Shown here piece by piece: positions 16,447-26,423 of a stretch of 64,000 nt of DNA; positions within the stretch are counted from its first letter, which is position 1; every line of letters begins with the position of its first letter. The DNA is taken from assembly GCA_024278175.1 (NCBI GenBank), contig JAJRTS010000002.1:1-64000 (forward strand), read 5' to 3'. The translations under genes and the position numbers were made by a program. Under the pieces are notes generated by a model. The model was not told where the DNA came from, searched no databases, and was given only the letters and a program-made list of their open reading frames with translations. This DNA is from Gemmatimonadales bacterium (GTDB lineage: Bacteria; Gemmatimonadota; Glassbacteria; GWA2-58-10).

Positions 16447-18816
16447 ATGAGAGCACTCGTCGTTCGCCTGGCGGCTCTGTCCCTTGCCGTTATAATGGCG
16501 GCCTGTCAGGGAGCGCCCTCCCGTGACGACCGGATGTACACCGGGCGCGATGAGTTGCTGGGCTCACCCCACCCGCGGCTGATCCTTACTCCTGATGTGC
16601 AGGAAGCGCTCAGGGACGACCTGGGGTCAAGCCGTCAGTGGCTCTGGCAACGCTACAGCCAGGACGTCCCGGCAAGGCTGGAGAGCGCCCGGAAGGGTTC
16701 TGCCGGGGAACTGGACCGCGGGATTGCCAACAACGCACAGGAGCTGGCGTTTATCTGGACGGTTACCGGTGACGACGAGCATTTCCAGGCCGCCCGCGAC
16801 CACCTTCTTGCCCTGGCCCGCAGCGACCCCTGGCCCCCGGAAAACGACCTGATCCACGGCCACCTGCTGCAGGGTATCGCCCTGGCTTACGACTGGCTCT
16901 ACCCCCGGCTCACAGAGGACGAGCGGCGCACCGTGGCCGATCGGCTTAAACTCGAGGCCGGGAACGAGTACCAGCGCATGACCACCGGGCGGGTCTGGTA
17001 CCGCAACCAGTATTTCCAGAACCACGGTATTTCAAATTTCAGCGGTCTGGCATTCGCCGCCTGCGCCCTGTGGGGCGAGGACGAGCGTGCCGGCCGCTGG
17101 CTCCGGCTCTGCGAAGAGTTCATGGACGTGGTGCTGGAGACCCTTCCCGCCGATGGCACCTCGCTGGAGGGAATCAGCTACGGGGCCTACGATTTCGAGT
17201 TTATCATCCGCTACGTGGAGCTTGCCCGCACGGTACTGGCGAGGGACTACACCGACAACGACGGCCTCCGTAATTTTCCCCGCTGGGTGCTGCATTCGAT
17301 GTTGCCCGTGCAGCAGCCTGCCGAGTGGGCGATGACTTTCGGCGACGCGCCCCGTCATGTGAACTGGCACGGTCCGGAGGCGCAGTTGTTCTGGTGCGCC
17401 TCCCGTTATCGGGACACTCAGGCGCAGTGGCTTGCCAGACATTTGATAGAACTTGAACCACAGGGGTTGGGTTCGGCAAGCTGGTGGGCGCTGTTGTTCT
17501 GCGATGACAATGTCCCGGAGGCGGACCCCTCCGCGTTCAGCACGTTCCATCATTTCAGCGAAAACGACCAGGTGATGATGCGCTCTTCGTGGCAGGACCC
17601 GGACGCCACCCTGGTCGGACTCAAAGCCGGGCCGTTCATGGGCCGCACCTTCTCCCCGCAGGCCCGCTGGGACTGGGGCACCAACCATCAGCAGCCCGAC
17701 GCCGGCAGCTTCCAGATTTTCTCCCACGGGGCGCAACTGGCAATCGATCCGCTCTACACCGTTTTCAAGCGCACTGCCAACCACAACACGATGTTGTTCA
17801 AGGGACAGGGCCAGTTGGGCGAGGACATGCCGTGGATGGGTGTGGCCGAGTGTCTTGAATTCCACCAGTATCCGCATATCGTCCACAGCGAGGACACCGG
17901 CGACTACAGCTACGTTGTGGCCGACCTGGCGCGCGCCTACCATCCGGCGCTGGGCCTGAAAAGCTACGAGCGGCACTATCTCTATCTCAAGCCGGGAATC
18001 CTGCTGGTGGCCGACGAGTTCAGCCTGGACCAGCGGGGCGAGCTGCACAGCTATCCCTCGAAGGATATGAAACTCTCCGGCGGTCTCGAGTTCGGCTGGG
18101 CCGACTACGTTGTGGGCAAACAGGGGCAGGCAACGGTAACATTCAGCGGCTCCCCCGGCCAGTACAGGATCGCGGTCAACTATCTCGACAATTTCCCGGG
18201 CGAAGGTTCGTTTTCCGTACAGGTGGACGGCAAAACGGTCCACCAGTGGCAGAGCGTCAACCGCGACTCCGACAACCACTACATAATCACTCCGCCCGTG
18301 CGCCTGGCTCCCGGCAGCAGGATCAGCTTCGTGGGCCGGGACATGCCCTACAATTGCCGCCTGATGCGCATGGCCGCGTTCAGTCGTGATGCACTCTCCC
18401 GGCGTTCGGCAAGCTGGCTGCTGCACACGGAAACGAGCGCCCGGGTGGAAGTCGACAAAAAATCAGCCACGGTTAGAATAGTAAACGGCCCCGGCGCACT
18501 TGATATCTTTACTGTTTCTCCCGATGCCGGAACGGCGGAAATAGCAGTCGAGGACTGGAAGGTTCTGGAGCCTGATACGGACATTGACGCTACCAAACGA
18601 ATTTCGCTCACACCAAAGTTCGATGGCGACCGGGTGGTGCTGATCAACCTGTTCCATGCCCGTGCCGCGGGGGAGAGTGGGATCGTGGACCTGCGCTCCA
18701 GCCTGGAAAACTCGGATGAAGCTCTCACAGCTAAGATTGGCTGGCGGCTCGGCGGCAAATCATACACATTGAACTGGGACCTTCGCGCGCGCGCCGTGCA
18801 ACTGGACGATAATTGA
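16447..18816 (+). CDS. Heparinase II/III-like polysaccharide lyase, lipoprotein
   Basis: The 789-residue protein has a lipobox (IMAAC). Next comes the HPRLILTPDVQEAL segment typical of the N-terminal alpha/alpha toroid of heparinase II/III-like and alginate-lyase-like enzymes (toroid to about 350), with YRNQYFQNHGISN where family catalytic Asn/His residues are expected. A beta-sandwich follows, with GTNHQQPDAGSFQIFSHG and ANHNTMLFKGQGQ, then a C-terminal beta-rich region. Such enzymes eliminate uronic-acid linkages in acidic polysaccharides. The ATG at 16447 with GGAGG upstream is preferred to an ORF extension inside the symporter gene. Confidence 0.85.
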   Translation: MRALVVRLAALSLAVIMAACQGAPSRDDRMYTGRDELLGSPHPRLILTPDVQEALRDDLGSSRQWLWQRYSQDVPARLESARKGSAGELDRGIANNAQELAFIWTVTGDDEHFQAARDHLLALARSDPWPPENDLIHGHLLQGIALAYDWLYPRLTEDERRTVADRLKLEAGNEYQRMTTGRVWYRNQYFQNHGISNFSGLAFAACALWGEDERAGRWLRLCEEFMDVVLETLPADGTSLEGISYGAYDFEFIIRYVELARTVLARDYTDNDGLRNFPRWVLHSMLPVQQPAEWAMTFGDAPRHVNWHGPEAQLFWCASRYRDTQAQWLARHLIELEPQGLGSASWWALLFCDDNVPEADPSAFSTFHHFSENDQVMMRSSWQDPDATLVGLKAGPFMGRTFSPQARWDWGTNHQQPDAGSFQIFSHGAQLAIDPLYTVFKRTANHNTMLFKGQGQLGEDMPWMGVAECLEFHQYPHIVHSEDTGDYSYVVADLARAYHPALGLKSYERHYLYLKPGILLVADEFSLDQRGELHSYPSKDMKLSGGLEFGWADYVVGKQGQATVTFSGSPGQYRIAVNYLDNFPGEGSFSVQVDGKTVHQWQSVNRDSDNHYIITPPVRLAPGSRISFVGRDMPYNCRLMRMAAFSRDALSRRSASWLLHTETSARVEVDKKSATVRIVNGPGALDIFTVSPDAGTAEIAVEDWKVLEPDTDIDATKRISLTPKFDGDRVVLINLFHARAAGESGIVDLRSSLENSDEALTAKIGWRLGGKSYTLNWDLRARAVQLDDN

Positions 18817-18847
18817 GTTTACGTTTTAACCGTGTCGGAGTATGGCA

Positions 18848-18875
18848 AGGGCCGTTGAACGTTTTCAGGCGGCCT
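18848..18875. repeat. Short remnant of the GTTGAA-hairpin repeat family
   Basis: GGGCCGTTGAACGTTTTCA followed by GGCGGCC resembles the hairpin end of the repeat copies at 13079 and 48624 (reverse orientation), in degraded form. It lies between the heparinase-like and DUF2264 genes and could form a weak stem in the transcript. Confidence 0.45.
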
Positions 18876-18895
18876 GTTGACAAGGAGTGTGACAG

Positions 18896-20938
18896 ATGAT
18901 AAAAAAAATCAAACCAGCGGTGGTCGCCCTGGCGACGATAGTTATCTCAGCCGTCGCGTTTTCGCCCGTGGCGGCAGCAGAGAGCATGGTAAACCCCAAC
19001 GCCAGGCTTAAAACGGCCGAAGACGCACAACTCAGCCCCTACACCGGCTATACCCGCGAACACTGGATCGAGATAGCCCAGCAGATTATCGGCGGCATTT
19101 TGCCCTATTTCAGCCGGGAAAGCGGGATGCCCGAGCTGGTGGGCGATCCCGGCGAAACGGGTCATTTCGCCCGTCTGTTCGATGTCGGCGGGAGCAAGGA
19201 GGCGTTCGACCGCAGCCTGTTCCTGGTGGCTGTCTATACCGCTGCCACCGGCAGCGACCGCGTCCCGGGCTACAAAGGCTCGATTACCGAACCATACCTT
19301 CGCGAGATACGGCGCGGCTCCGACCCTCAGAGCGAACACTACTGGGGCGACCATCCCACCTACGACGTGTTCGGCACCAATCTGGCGATGGGGATCCAGC
19401 TCAGCCCCCGGTTTTTCTGGGAGCCGCTGGATGAGCGCACCCGCGCCAACGTTTTGCGCTATTTCAAGGACCTCTCCCGCACGCAGGCCTACGACTGCAA
19501 CCACTGGTACTTCCATCAGATTACGGTCCCACTGCTCGAGAAACACGGCATAGACTCCAACCGCGAATTCCTGACGGGAATGTTAGAGCACGAGATGCGT
19601 TGGTATCGCGGCGACGGCTGGTTTATCGACGGGGGTAACCGCAGTTTCGACCTCTACAATTTCTGGGCGTTCCAGCTCTACAATAACGCGCTGACCCGGT
19701 TCGACCCGCTCTGGAAGAAGCAGTTCGGGGCAATGGTGGAAAAAACCACGGCTAAATTCCTGGAAAGCTACCCCTACTTTTTTGGCCGCGATGGCGGTCA
19801 TATCGCCTGGGGACGCTCGACAACCTACCGTTTCGCCGCGGTGGCGCCTGTGGGCTGGAGCGTCTGGAACGGGACGAGTACGCTGCCTCCTGGCCAGGCG
19901 CGAAGAATCGCTTCGGGTAATCTCAAGTATTTCTGGGAGCACGGCGCGCTCAGTGAACGCGGTCTGCTGGAACCCGGTTTCTGGGGGCCCAACACCGCTA
20001 TCGCCGAGCCGTATATCGACCGGGGATCGCCATACTGGGCGTTGCAGGGGATGATCAGCCTGATGATTCCGGCCGACGATCCGTTCTGGACCGAGCCCGA
20101 GCAGCCGATTCCGGCCGATGGCGTGGGCGGGCGCAGAGCACTGCCCGGCGCGCAGATGGCTGTAAAAGTCAGCCCGGTGGACGGCGAAGCGCGGCTTTAC
20201 CCGGTGGGCCAGCCGTTCAGCCACTGGGGGAACTGGCAGCGTGGGGTCAAGTACTGCCAGCTTGCCTATTCCAGCTATCTGGGCTGGTGCGTTACGGGCG
20301 AGGGCGGCCAGGACCTGGGCGCGGGCCGCAACGGGGTCAGTTTCGACGGCTCAAGCTGGCATTTCCGCGAGCGCCCGGAACCGCTTCAGGTCGATACGCA
20401 TCACCTGATCAGCAGGGAAGCGATTCCCGCGCCCACTCCCGAGGAAAAAGATTCGCTGATCGATGATTTCGGCGAGATCATGACTCATACGCTGATAGGC
20501 AACGGCGGCGAGGTTCACGTGTTCTGGCACACCAACGGCCGGCCGATGTGGTTGTACCTGGGTGGCTACGGGATCAGTGTACCCCACGGCAGTGAGCCTT
20601 CCGCCGAACAGGCCGACAGAGCGTTGACCATCCGTGGCGGGGAGAACAGCTCGATGATGCGGGTAATCCAGGCCCCGGCTGGCAAGCTTGCCTGGCGGGT
20701 GCTTGAACCGCGTAAGGGCTGGTTGCACACCCACAGCCACGGGGGGCGCGGCGCGTTCCCGTGGTGGCAGAGTGAGCAGGCCGTGCCGAGCAACACGCCG
20801 GTGGTGGTGTTTGTCGAGGGTGCACGCGGACGCTCGATAGCCTCGCCGGATGTGCGTGTGTCCTCGGACGACGAAACGCTGACAGTCACGTTCGAGGGAA
20901 TCGAGTATAAAATCAATATTCCACTGCTCAAACCGTAA
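18896..20938 (+). CDS. Exported DUF2264-family protein
   Basis: The 680-residue protein has a signal peptide (to about residue 28) and a DUF2264-type (alpha/alpha) barrel: YTGYTREHWIEIAQQIIGG near the start, NHWYFHQITVPLL, and the segment FGRDGGHIAWGRSTTYRFA with GSPYWALQGM, which I recognise from this family. A beta-rich C-terminal part follows (about 420-680). DUF2264 proteins often occur in polysaccharide utilisation loci and resemble unsaturated glycosyl hydrolases or lyases; no activity can be assigned. AAGGAG precedes the ATG. It is the fourth gene of the cluster, between the heparinase-like and DUF4091 genes. Confidence 0.86.
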   Translation: MIKKIKPAVVALATIVISAVAFSPVAAAESMVNPNARLKTAEDAQLSPYTGYTREHWIEIAQQIIGGILPYFSRESGMPELVGDPGETGHFARLFDVGGSKEAFDRSLFLVAVYTAATGSDRVPGYKGSITEPYLREIRRGSDPQSEHYWGDHPTYDVFGTNLAMGIQLSPRFFWEPLDERTRANVLRYFKDLSRTQAYDCNHWYFHQITVPLLEKHGIDSNREFLTGMLEHEMRWYRGDGWFIDGGNRSFDLYNFWAFQLYNNALTRFDPLWKKQFGAMVEKTTAKFLESYPYFFGRDGGHIAWGRSTTYRFAAVAPVGWSVWNGTSTLPPGQARRIASGNLKYFWEHGALSERGLLEPGFWGPNTAIAEPYIDRGSPYWALQGMISLMIPADDPFWTEPEQPIPADGVGGRRALPGAQMAVKVSPVDGEARLYPVGQPFSHWGNWQRGVKYCQLAYSSYLGWCVTGEGGQDLGAGRNGVSFDGSSWHFRERPEPLQVDTHHLISREAIPAPTPEEKDSLIDDFGEIMTHTLIGNGGEVHVFWHTNGRPMWLYLGGYGISVPHGSEPSAEQADRALTIRGGENSSMMRVIQAPAGKLAWRVLEPRKGWLHTHSHGGRGAFPWWQSEQAVPSNTPVVVFVEGARGRSIASPDVRVSSDDETLTVTFEGIEYKINIPLLKP

Positions 20939-20956
20939 ATTGCCTATGAGGAACTG

Positions 20957-22798
20957 ATGAAAATTTTGTCTGTATCGTTACTCACTCTGGCAACTCTGGC
21001 AGTCGGCGTTTGCCGGGTCCGTGCGGGAATTGTCGATGTCTGGGCGTTGGGGGAGAGCGAGAAAGTGCTGCGCTACCAGGACAACCACCCCGCCCGTGAG
21101 GGCAGCCTGGTCTGGGATGGAAGCGTGATCCGCCTGCGCGGGTTGTATAACGAAATCCTGGGGTTCCAGGTGATAGTGGTTGCTGACAGCGTGGGGGCGC
21201 GGTCCGTGGAACTGGCAGTCACAGCGCCCGCAAATAAGGACGGGCAGCTTATTGGCGGGCAGGGTACGTTAAAATACGGCCCCTCCGGTACGATCGAAAT
21301 CTTCAGCCAGCATTACCTTCACGTGGCCCGTTCCAATGAAAAATGCTGGTTCTGGGGAAGCACCTCGGTCCCCGAACATCTGACCGGCTGGTTTCCGGAC
21401 GCGCTGATTACTGCCGACGCCCGGCCGGGCAGTGGAGGCATGCCGCTGGATATACCGCCCACGGCTGCACAAGTCAACCGGCGGCAGAACACGCTGGAAA
21501 CAATACCGCGCCGGGCGACCCGGAACCAGGGGTTCTGGGTGGACGTTCACCTTCCCCGTGACAGGAGTTTCTCACCGGGGACATACAACTCAACGGTAAC
21601 AATATTTTCCGCAGGTCGAATAGTAAAAAAACTGCCGCTGGAAGTCACTCTGCTCGATGCTTATCTGCCGGATGAGAACCATTCGACTGTCTGGTTGTTC
21701 GGCAGCGTTGGGGAGAACAGCCTCTATTTCCCCGGCCTCTCCGAGGCGCAGGTGGAAACTATGCTCAAGCACATCAGCCACCGTCACCGGGTAGATTTCA
21801 CCGGTGGCAGCGCCGTGCATTCCAGCCGGTTCGATGAGTCGATGATGGAGCGCTACAGTGGCTGGCTGGACGGCAGCGCGTTCACTCCTGCAATGGGTTA
21901 TCGCGGGCCGGGCGAGGGGCATGGCGAAAAGCTGTTCCCGGTTGGGATGTACGGCTCGATTACCAACACGGTAATGACCGGCCGGGATGCGGTCCGCGCG
22001 GAGTCCGACAAATGGGTCAACTGGTTTGAACGCAACGCGCCGGAGGTCCGGTATTTCTGGTACCTGGTGGATGAACCGGGCCCGGTGCAGTTTCCCTGGA
22101 TCACCGAGCGCGCGGGCTGGGTCCATGGCAACTCCGGTCCCGGCAGCCGCTTACCGGTGTTCACCACCCGCAATTTCACGCCGGAACTGGCCGATGCAAT
22201 CGACCTGTGGGCCTCGAACAAGGGAGTGGACATGGACGCCCTGCCCGGTGCCCGCGGCAGGGGCGGCGACATCTGGTTCTACAACGGCCTTCGCCCGCTG
22301 GACGGCACGGTGACGCTTGAGGCGGAGGCTGTGGATTTCAGGGTAAAGGGTTGGATCAAATACCGCTACGGACTGGATACCTGGTTCCTCTGGGAGGGTA
22401 CTCAGTGGCGGCATAACCGGCAGGGGCCCAAGGGAAACCTTCACCAGCGCCTGTTCAGCGAGCCGGCGACTTTCATTAACTGGACGATGAATTACGCCAA
22501 TGGAAATGGAATTGTGTATTACCCCGGCCGGATGCCGTTCTATCCCGAGGAAGACCGGGGCGTTGAAGGGCTGTTTGGCTCGATTCGTCTGAAAAACATC
22601 CGGCGCGGCCAGCAGGACTACGAACTGATGTGGCTGGCTGCCGGGAAAGCGGGATCGGAAGCGGTGAAGAATATCGTTTGGGACGTTGTCCCGCGGGCGC
22701 TGGAGGATGTCAGCCGTGATGAAACTCTTCCGTGGCCGTTGCGGGGAAATCAATTCGACCTGGCGCGTGACCGCCTGCTGGACCTGATTGTCCGTTAG
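20957..22798 (+). CDS. Exported DUF4091-family glycoside-hydrolase-like protein (copy 1)
   Basis: The 613-residue protein has a signal peptide (about 1-23), an N-terminal beta-sandwich with LRGLYNEILGFQVIVVADS (about 50-70), and a TIM-barrel-like domain containing LDAYLPDENHSTVWLF and YFWYLVDEPGPVQFP (the Asp/Glu pair DEPG is a candidate active-site region). The C-terminal DUF4091 part ends with RLKNIRRGQQDYELMWLA. A paralogue lies at 46741-48594 with the same layout. Its start is 18 nt after the DUF2264 gene. It is probably a glycosidase of unknown specificity. Confidence 0.87.
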   Translation: MKILSVSLLTLATLAVGVCRVRAGIVDVWALGESEKVLRYQDNHPAREGSLVWDGSVIRLRGLYNEILGFQVIVVADSVGARSVELAVTAPANKDGQLIGGQGTLKYGPSGTIEIFSQHYLHVARSNEKCWFWGSTSVPEHLTGWFPDALITADARPGSGGMPLDIPPTAAQVNRRQNTLETIPRRATRNQGFWVDVHLPRDRSFSPGTYNSTVTIFSAGRIVKKLPLEVTLLDAYLPDENHSTVWLFGSVGENSLYFPGLSEAQVETMLKHISHRHRVDFTGGSAVHSSRFDESMMERYSGWLDGSAFTPAMGYRGPGEGHGEKLFPVGMYGSITNTVMTGRDAVRAESDKWVNWFERNAPEVRYFWYLVDEPGPVQFPWITERAGWVHGNSGPGSRLPVFTTRNFTPELADAIDLWASNKGVDMDALPGARGRGGDIWFYNGLRPLDGTVTLEAEAVDFRVKGWIKYRYGLDTWFLWEGTQWRHNRQGPKGNLHQRLFSEPATFINWTMNYANGNGIVYYPGRMPFYPEEDRGVEGLFGSIRLKNIRRGQQDYELMWLAAGKAGSEAVKNIVWDVVPRALEDVSRDETLPWPLRGNQFDLARDRLLDLIVR

Positions 22799-22821
22799 TC
22801 CAAAGAAGGAGAGAAGATCTC

Positions 22822-24171
22822 ATGAAGAGATTGGTGATTGCGTTGGCAGGATTAGCCCTGGCCCTCGTTGCCGCATGTTCCGGAGGTGCCGGTAAGCCCG
22901 AAACCCCGCAGCAGCGCGCGGCGGCGCTCTGCGCGGCGTCGTTGAAGATGATCCGCGCCGAGCACATGATAATGGCCGGCAGGCAGGAGGCCACGCCCAC
23001 ACTGGTGGCCGCCGACAGCGCATTTAACCGCGCGGTGCGTCAGGATCCGGAGTGTGTCAAGCGCTGGGTAGAGAGCGGCGAGGCCCCCTGCACCGCGGCG
23101 CTGACCGCTTTTCTGCGGGAGACCGCGGCGGTGGACAACTTTGCCGCCCCCGACGATCCGGCGTCGGTGGTGCGCGCACTGCTCTCCGGAGCGCCGGAGA
23201 GCAGCGCCCATGTGGGGCCGCTGTTCGACGGGTACGCGGCGGCGTTTCAGCTCTGCCTGGAGATGGAGCGCGACGGGACCCTGATGCAGGATTTTCTGCC
23301 GTTTCTGGTAGCCCTGGGCTGCCCGCTCACACTCAGGGACCTGGGGCTTGAGGAAATCAAAATCGGCCGGCTCAAGGAGCTGACCGCCGAGGCCGCCGGG
23401 CGCACCGCACCGATGCCCTACCCCACGGCCCAGGAGCACTATTTCATCACGTTTATCAAGCTCAATAACTGGGCCAGCAGGTTCAGCAATCAGATGAACG
23501 CCGATACCCTGGCCGCGCAGTTACTGGCCATCGAGGGTTCGAAGCGCGTGAACGGCCACCTTCGCGCCAAAAGCGCCATGCGGATCGGTTTCCTGGGCGA
23601 CAGCCAGATGGACCCCAGGCACTGGTCCACTCCCGCGCCGTTCCCTGATATCGTGGGCGCGGTGTTCAAGCGGCTTAATCCCCGGATCGAGGTGATCAAC
23701 GCGGGCAGGGGGGGCGATGATTCCGGCGAGGCGCTGGCCAGGATGGACGAGCAGTTGCTCGCCCGCAAACCGGATATCACGTTCGTGCTGCTCGGCGGCA
23801 ACGACGCCCGGCACTGGGGCAGGCCCGACCCGGCCGTAACCCCTGAGCAGTTCCGGATCAACATGACGGAGATCGTACGCCGCATCCGCCAGGCGGGCGG
23901 GCGGGCCGTGCTGATGACCTATCCGCTGAGTCCCACGGTAAAAGGGGCCGACCTGGCGGTTTTCCGGGCGATCCGCGCTCAGCTCGACTCGCTGGCCGAC
24001 TCGCCGGGAACAAGCCGGCTCGATATCGCCAAAATTCTCGACGCCGAGCAGCCCGCAATGGTCTACGCGGTGGACATGATCCATTTCAACCCGACGACGC
24101 ACCTGAAAATCACCGGGATGGTGCTGGCGCGCCTGGCGGCGATGGAGTCGCCGGCGGAGTTGAACAGGTAG
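22822..24171 (+). CDS. SGNH/GDSL-hydrolase lipoprotein
   Basis: The 449-residue lipoprotein has the lipobox LVAAC (Cys19). An N-terminal helical region (about 25-245) of unknown type is followed by an SGNH hydrolase domain (about 250-440): GFLGDSQMDP (block I, with the nucleophile Ser), NAGRGGDD (block II Gly), LLGGNDARHW (block III Asn) and DMIHFNPTTH (block V Asp-His). All catalytic blocks are present, so it should be an active esterase or lipase. In this cluster, removal of acetyl or other acyl groups from a polysaccharide is the simplest role. The start has AAGGAG upstream, and the gap to the DUF4091 gene is 23 nt. Confidence 0.89.
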   Translation: MKRLVIALAGLALALVAACSGGAGKPETPQQRAAALCAASLKMIRAEHMIMAGRQEATPTLVAADSAFNRAVRQDPECVKRWVESGEAPCTAALTAFLRETAAVDNFAAPDDPASVVRALLSGAPESSAHVGPLFDGYAAAFQLCLEMERDGTLMQDFLPFLVALGCPLTLRDLGLEEIKIGRLKELTAEAAGRTAPMPYPTAQEHYFITFIKLNNWASRFSNQMNADTLAAQLLAIEGSKRVNGHLRAKSAMRIGFLGDSQMDPRHWSTPAPFPDIVGAVFKRLNPRIEVINAGRGGDDSGEALARMDEQLLARKPDITFVLLGGNDARHWGRPDPAVTPEQFRINMTEIVRRIRQAGGRAVLMTYPLSPTVKGADLAVFRAIRAQLDSLADSPGTSRLDIAKILDAEQPAMVYAVDMIHFNPTTHLKITGMVLARLAAMESPAELNR

Positions 24172-24203
24172 CGTTCGCAGCTCCCTAATGACGGAGGTAA
24201 GAC

Positions 24204-26270
24204 ATGCGTAGCGTGATTTTGGTGTTGCTGTCCCTTTTGCTTGGCGTCTCTCTTGCGGCGCAGGCCGCCGACAGGGATTACTATCAGCTCAACCGGGCAA
24301 ACTGGGTGAACAACGGCCTGGTGCTTGGCTGGGGCAACCACGAGTCGTTCATCTTCCGGATCCGCCGCGGCGGCGCGGAGCCATACGACCAGGAATGGCG
24401 CAAGTGGCTCGCCGAACACAGCGAGCAGACTGTTGCCGCCGCCAAACGGGCCGGGATCGAGGTTTTCCACACTCACGGTTACAAGGGGTTCGGCTACGAG
24501 GCGGAAAAGGGCGAGATGAAGCTGCTGGCCGGCCTGGGCAAGCTGGTCCACAAGTACGGGATGAAGCTCGACACCTACAGCCAGGTGATGACCGTGGTGC
24601 CGGAAACGTTTTTTGTCGAGGAACCCCGCGCGGTCGACTGGATCCAGCGGATGCCCGACGGCACGCCGATCCTGCTGACCTACGGCTACCAGCAGTCCTA
24701 CCGCTACAAGCCCAGCATGATCCATCCCGGCTACCGCGAGTACTACAAGGAAAAAATCCTGCGCACGCTGCTTCAGCAGTGCGACACCGACCTGCTGCAT
24801 TTTGACAACTTCGACTGCAACCCGGAGCCCGAGAGCGACCGCAGTCCCACGGCGGTCAAGGCTTTCCGTTCTTACCTGGAGCACAAGTACCCCACTGACA
24901 GCCTGCGGATCGAACGCTTCGGCCACACGAACTTCAGCTATGTCGATCCCCCGCGGTTCAATAATCCCATGCCCCCGTCCGGGATCAAGGTGATCCGCGA
25001 CCCCGTGCAGCAGGAGTGGATCGACTTCCGCTGCTGGGCCATGGCCGACTGGCTGCGCGAGATGGTGGAGTTCGCCAGGGAGCTCAAGCCATCGGTGGCG
25101 ATCGATGTCAACCCCCACGGCCTGTTCGGCCGCAACCGCGCCTACCAGACTGCTCTCTGGCACCCGTGGTTCATGAAGTACACGGAGGTGATCTGGAGTG
25201 AGGAGGCCAATACCGCCGACTACAACGACAAGGGCGTGGTGGTCTCCAAGATCCGCACTTTCAAGCTGGGCCGCACGCTGGACAACTGGATCCTGACTTA
25301 CAAGGAAAGCGACCGTCAGCACGCCGAGAACCTGGCGTTCAACCAGACCCTGGGCAATATCATTCTGGGCAGCGAAGACTCTCCCGGCAACCGCTACCAC
25401 AAGTTCTACCTCAAGTACCGCGATTACTACTCTGGAACGGTCAACCGCGAGGACGCCGCCCTGCTGCGCAGCTACGCCAGCATGGCCTACGACAACCACC
25501 GCGCGGCCCTTGAGCAGTGCATGTTCGAGCAGGCGATGATCCAGGGGCAGGTGCCGTTCGACCTGATTTTCGACGAGCAGATGGATAACCTCGACCGCTA
25601 CCGGGTGATCGTGCTGGCGGGGCAGAATAATCTGGCCGACGAGCATATTGCCCGCATAGAGAAGTTCGTGCAGAACGGCGGGGGCCTGGTGCTTACCGGC
25701 ATGTCCGCCAGCCGCGACCACTGGGGCCGCCTTCGCCCGCGACCCGGCCTGGCCGAAGTTATGGAAATGGACGATAGCTGGAACGCCACCTCCACCAGCT
25801 ACAACGACAGGGTCAGAAGCAGCCGGGGCGGACGGGTTGTGTACGTCCCGGAGATCGTGGCCCCCGATCCGGAGCTGGCAGCGGGCTGGACCGGCTCGTG
25901 GGACGGCGACGAGCAGAGCGGGCCGTGGATTCTACCCGCCAACAGCCGTGACCTGGAGCGCGCCGTACGCAACGCCTGCGGCGGCAAGCTCAGCGTGGAG
26001 ATTGACGCTCCCGACTGGGTGGTTGTGGAGCAGACCGGCAAGGACAACCTGATCATGGTCCACCTGGTCAACTACCGCGAGGCTGACACGCAAGCGGCAA
26101 TCCCGCTGGACGTGCGCTTGGACAAGGGCCGCAAGGTGCGCTCCGTGCGCGTGCTCAGCCCGGACAGGGTAGCGGAGCAGAACCTGGATTATACGGTCGG
26201 GAACGGCCGGGTGAATTTCGTGGTCCCGGAGCTGAAAGTTTACGACCTGATCGTGATCGAGCAGTCGTGA
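24204..26270 (+). CDS. Exported TIM-barrel glycosidase-like protein (GHL/GH42-like)
   Basis: The 688-residue protein has a signal peptide ending AAQA. The barrel (about 30-400) begins with a strand carrying RANWVNNGLVLGWGNHESF, continues with GIEVFHTHGYKG and TDLLHFDNFDCNPEPESD (an acidic strand end, a candidate catalytic site), and ends near EVIWSEEAN. A Rossmann-like domain follows (about 430-540: VIVLAGQNNLADEHIARIEKF and NGGGLVLTGMSA), as in the trimerisation domain of GH42 beta-galactosidases, then a small beta-domain. This order fits the hypothetical-glycosidase/GH42 clan. The exact family and substrate are not known. GGAGG precedes the start. Confidence 0.78.
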   Translation: MRSVILVLLSLLLGVSLAAQAADRDYYQLNRANWVNNGLVLGWGNHESFIFRIRRGGAEPYDQEWRKWLAEHSEQTVAAAKRAGIEVFHTHGYKGFGYEAEKGEMKLLAGLGKLVHKYGMKLDTYSQVMTVVPETFFVEEPRAVDWIQRMPDGTPILLTYGYQQSYRYKPSMIHPGYREYYKEKILRTLLQQCDTDLLHFDNFDCNPEPESDRSPTAVKAFRSYLEHKYPTDSLRIERFGHTNFSYVDPPRFNNPMPPSGIKVIRDPVQQEWIDFRCWAMADWLREMVEFARELKPSVAIDVNPHGLFGRNRAYQTALWHPWFMKYTEVIWSEEANTADYNDKGVVVSKIRTFKLGRTLDNWILTYKESDRQHAENLAFNQTLGNIILGSEDSPGNRYHKFYLKYRDYYSGTVNREDAALLRSYASMAYDNHRAALEQCMFEQAMIQGQVPFDLIFDEQMDNLDRYRVIVLAGQNNLADEHIARIEKFVQNGGGLVLTGMSASRDHWGRLRPRPGLAEVMEMDDSWNATSTSYNDRVRSSRGGRVVYVPEIVAPDPELAAGWTGSWDGDEQSGPWILPANSRDLERAVRNACGGKLSVEIDAPDWVVVEQTGKDNLIMVHLVNYREADTQAAIPLDVRLDKGRKVRSVRVLSPDRVAEQNLDYTVGNGRVNFVVPELKVYDLIVIEQS

Positions 26271-26423
26271 CCGGGTCGGATTTAACGTGGGAGGATGTAC
26301 CCTCTGGCGGACGGTGGTTGTAACAGCGGGCGGGGGTTGTTTTACTCCCGGTGAAAAGATGATGAACGGAAATCCATTCACCCGCAACAGTGGTTTGTCC
26401 TCAACTTATCAAGGAGCAAGCCG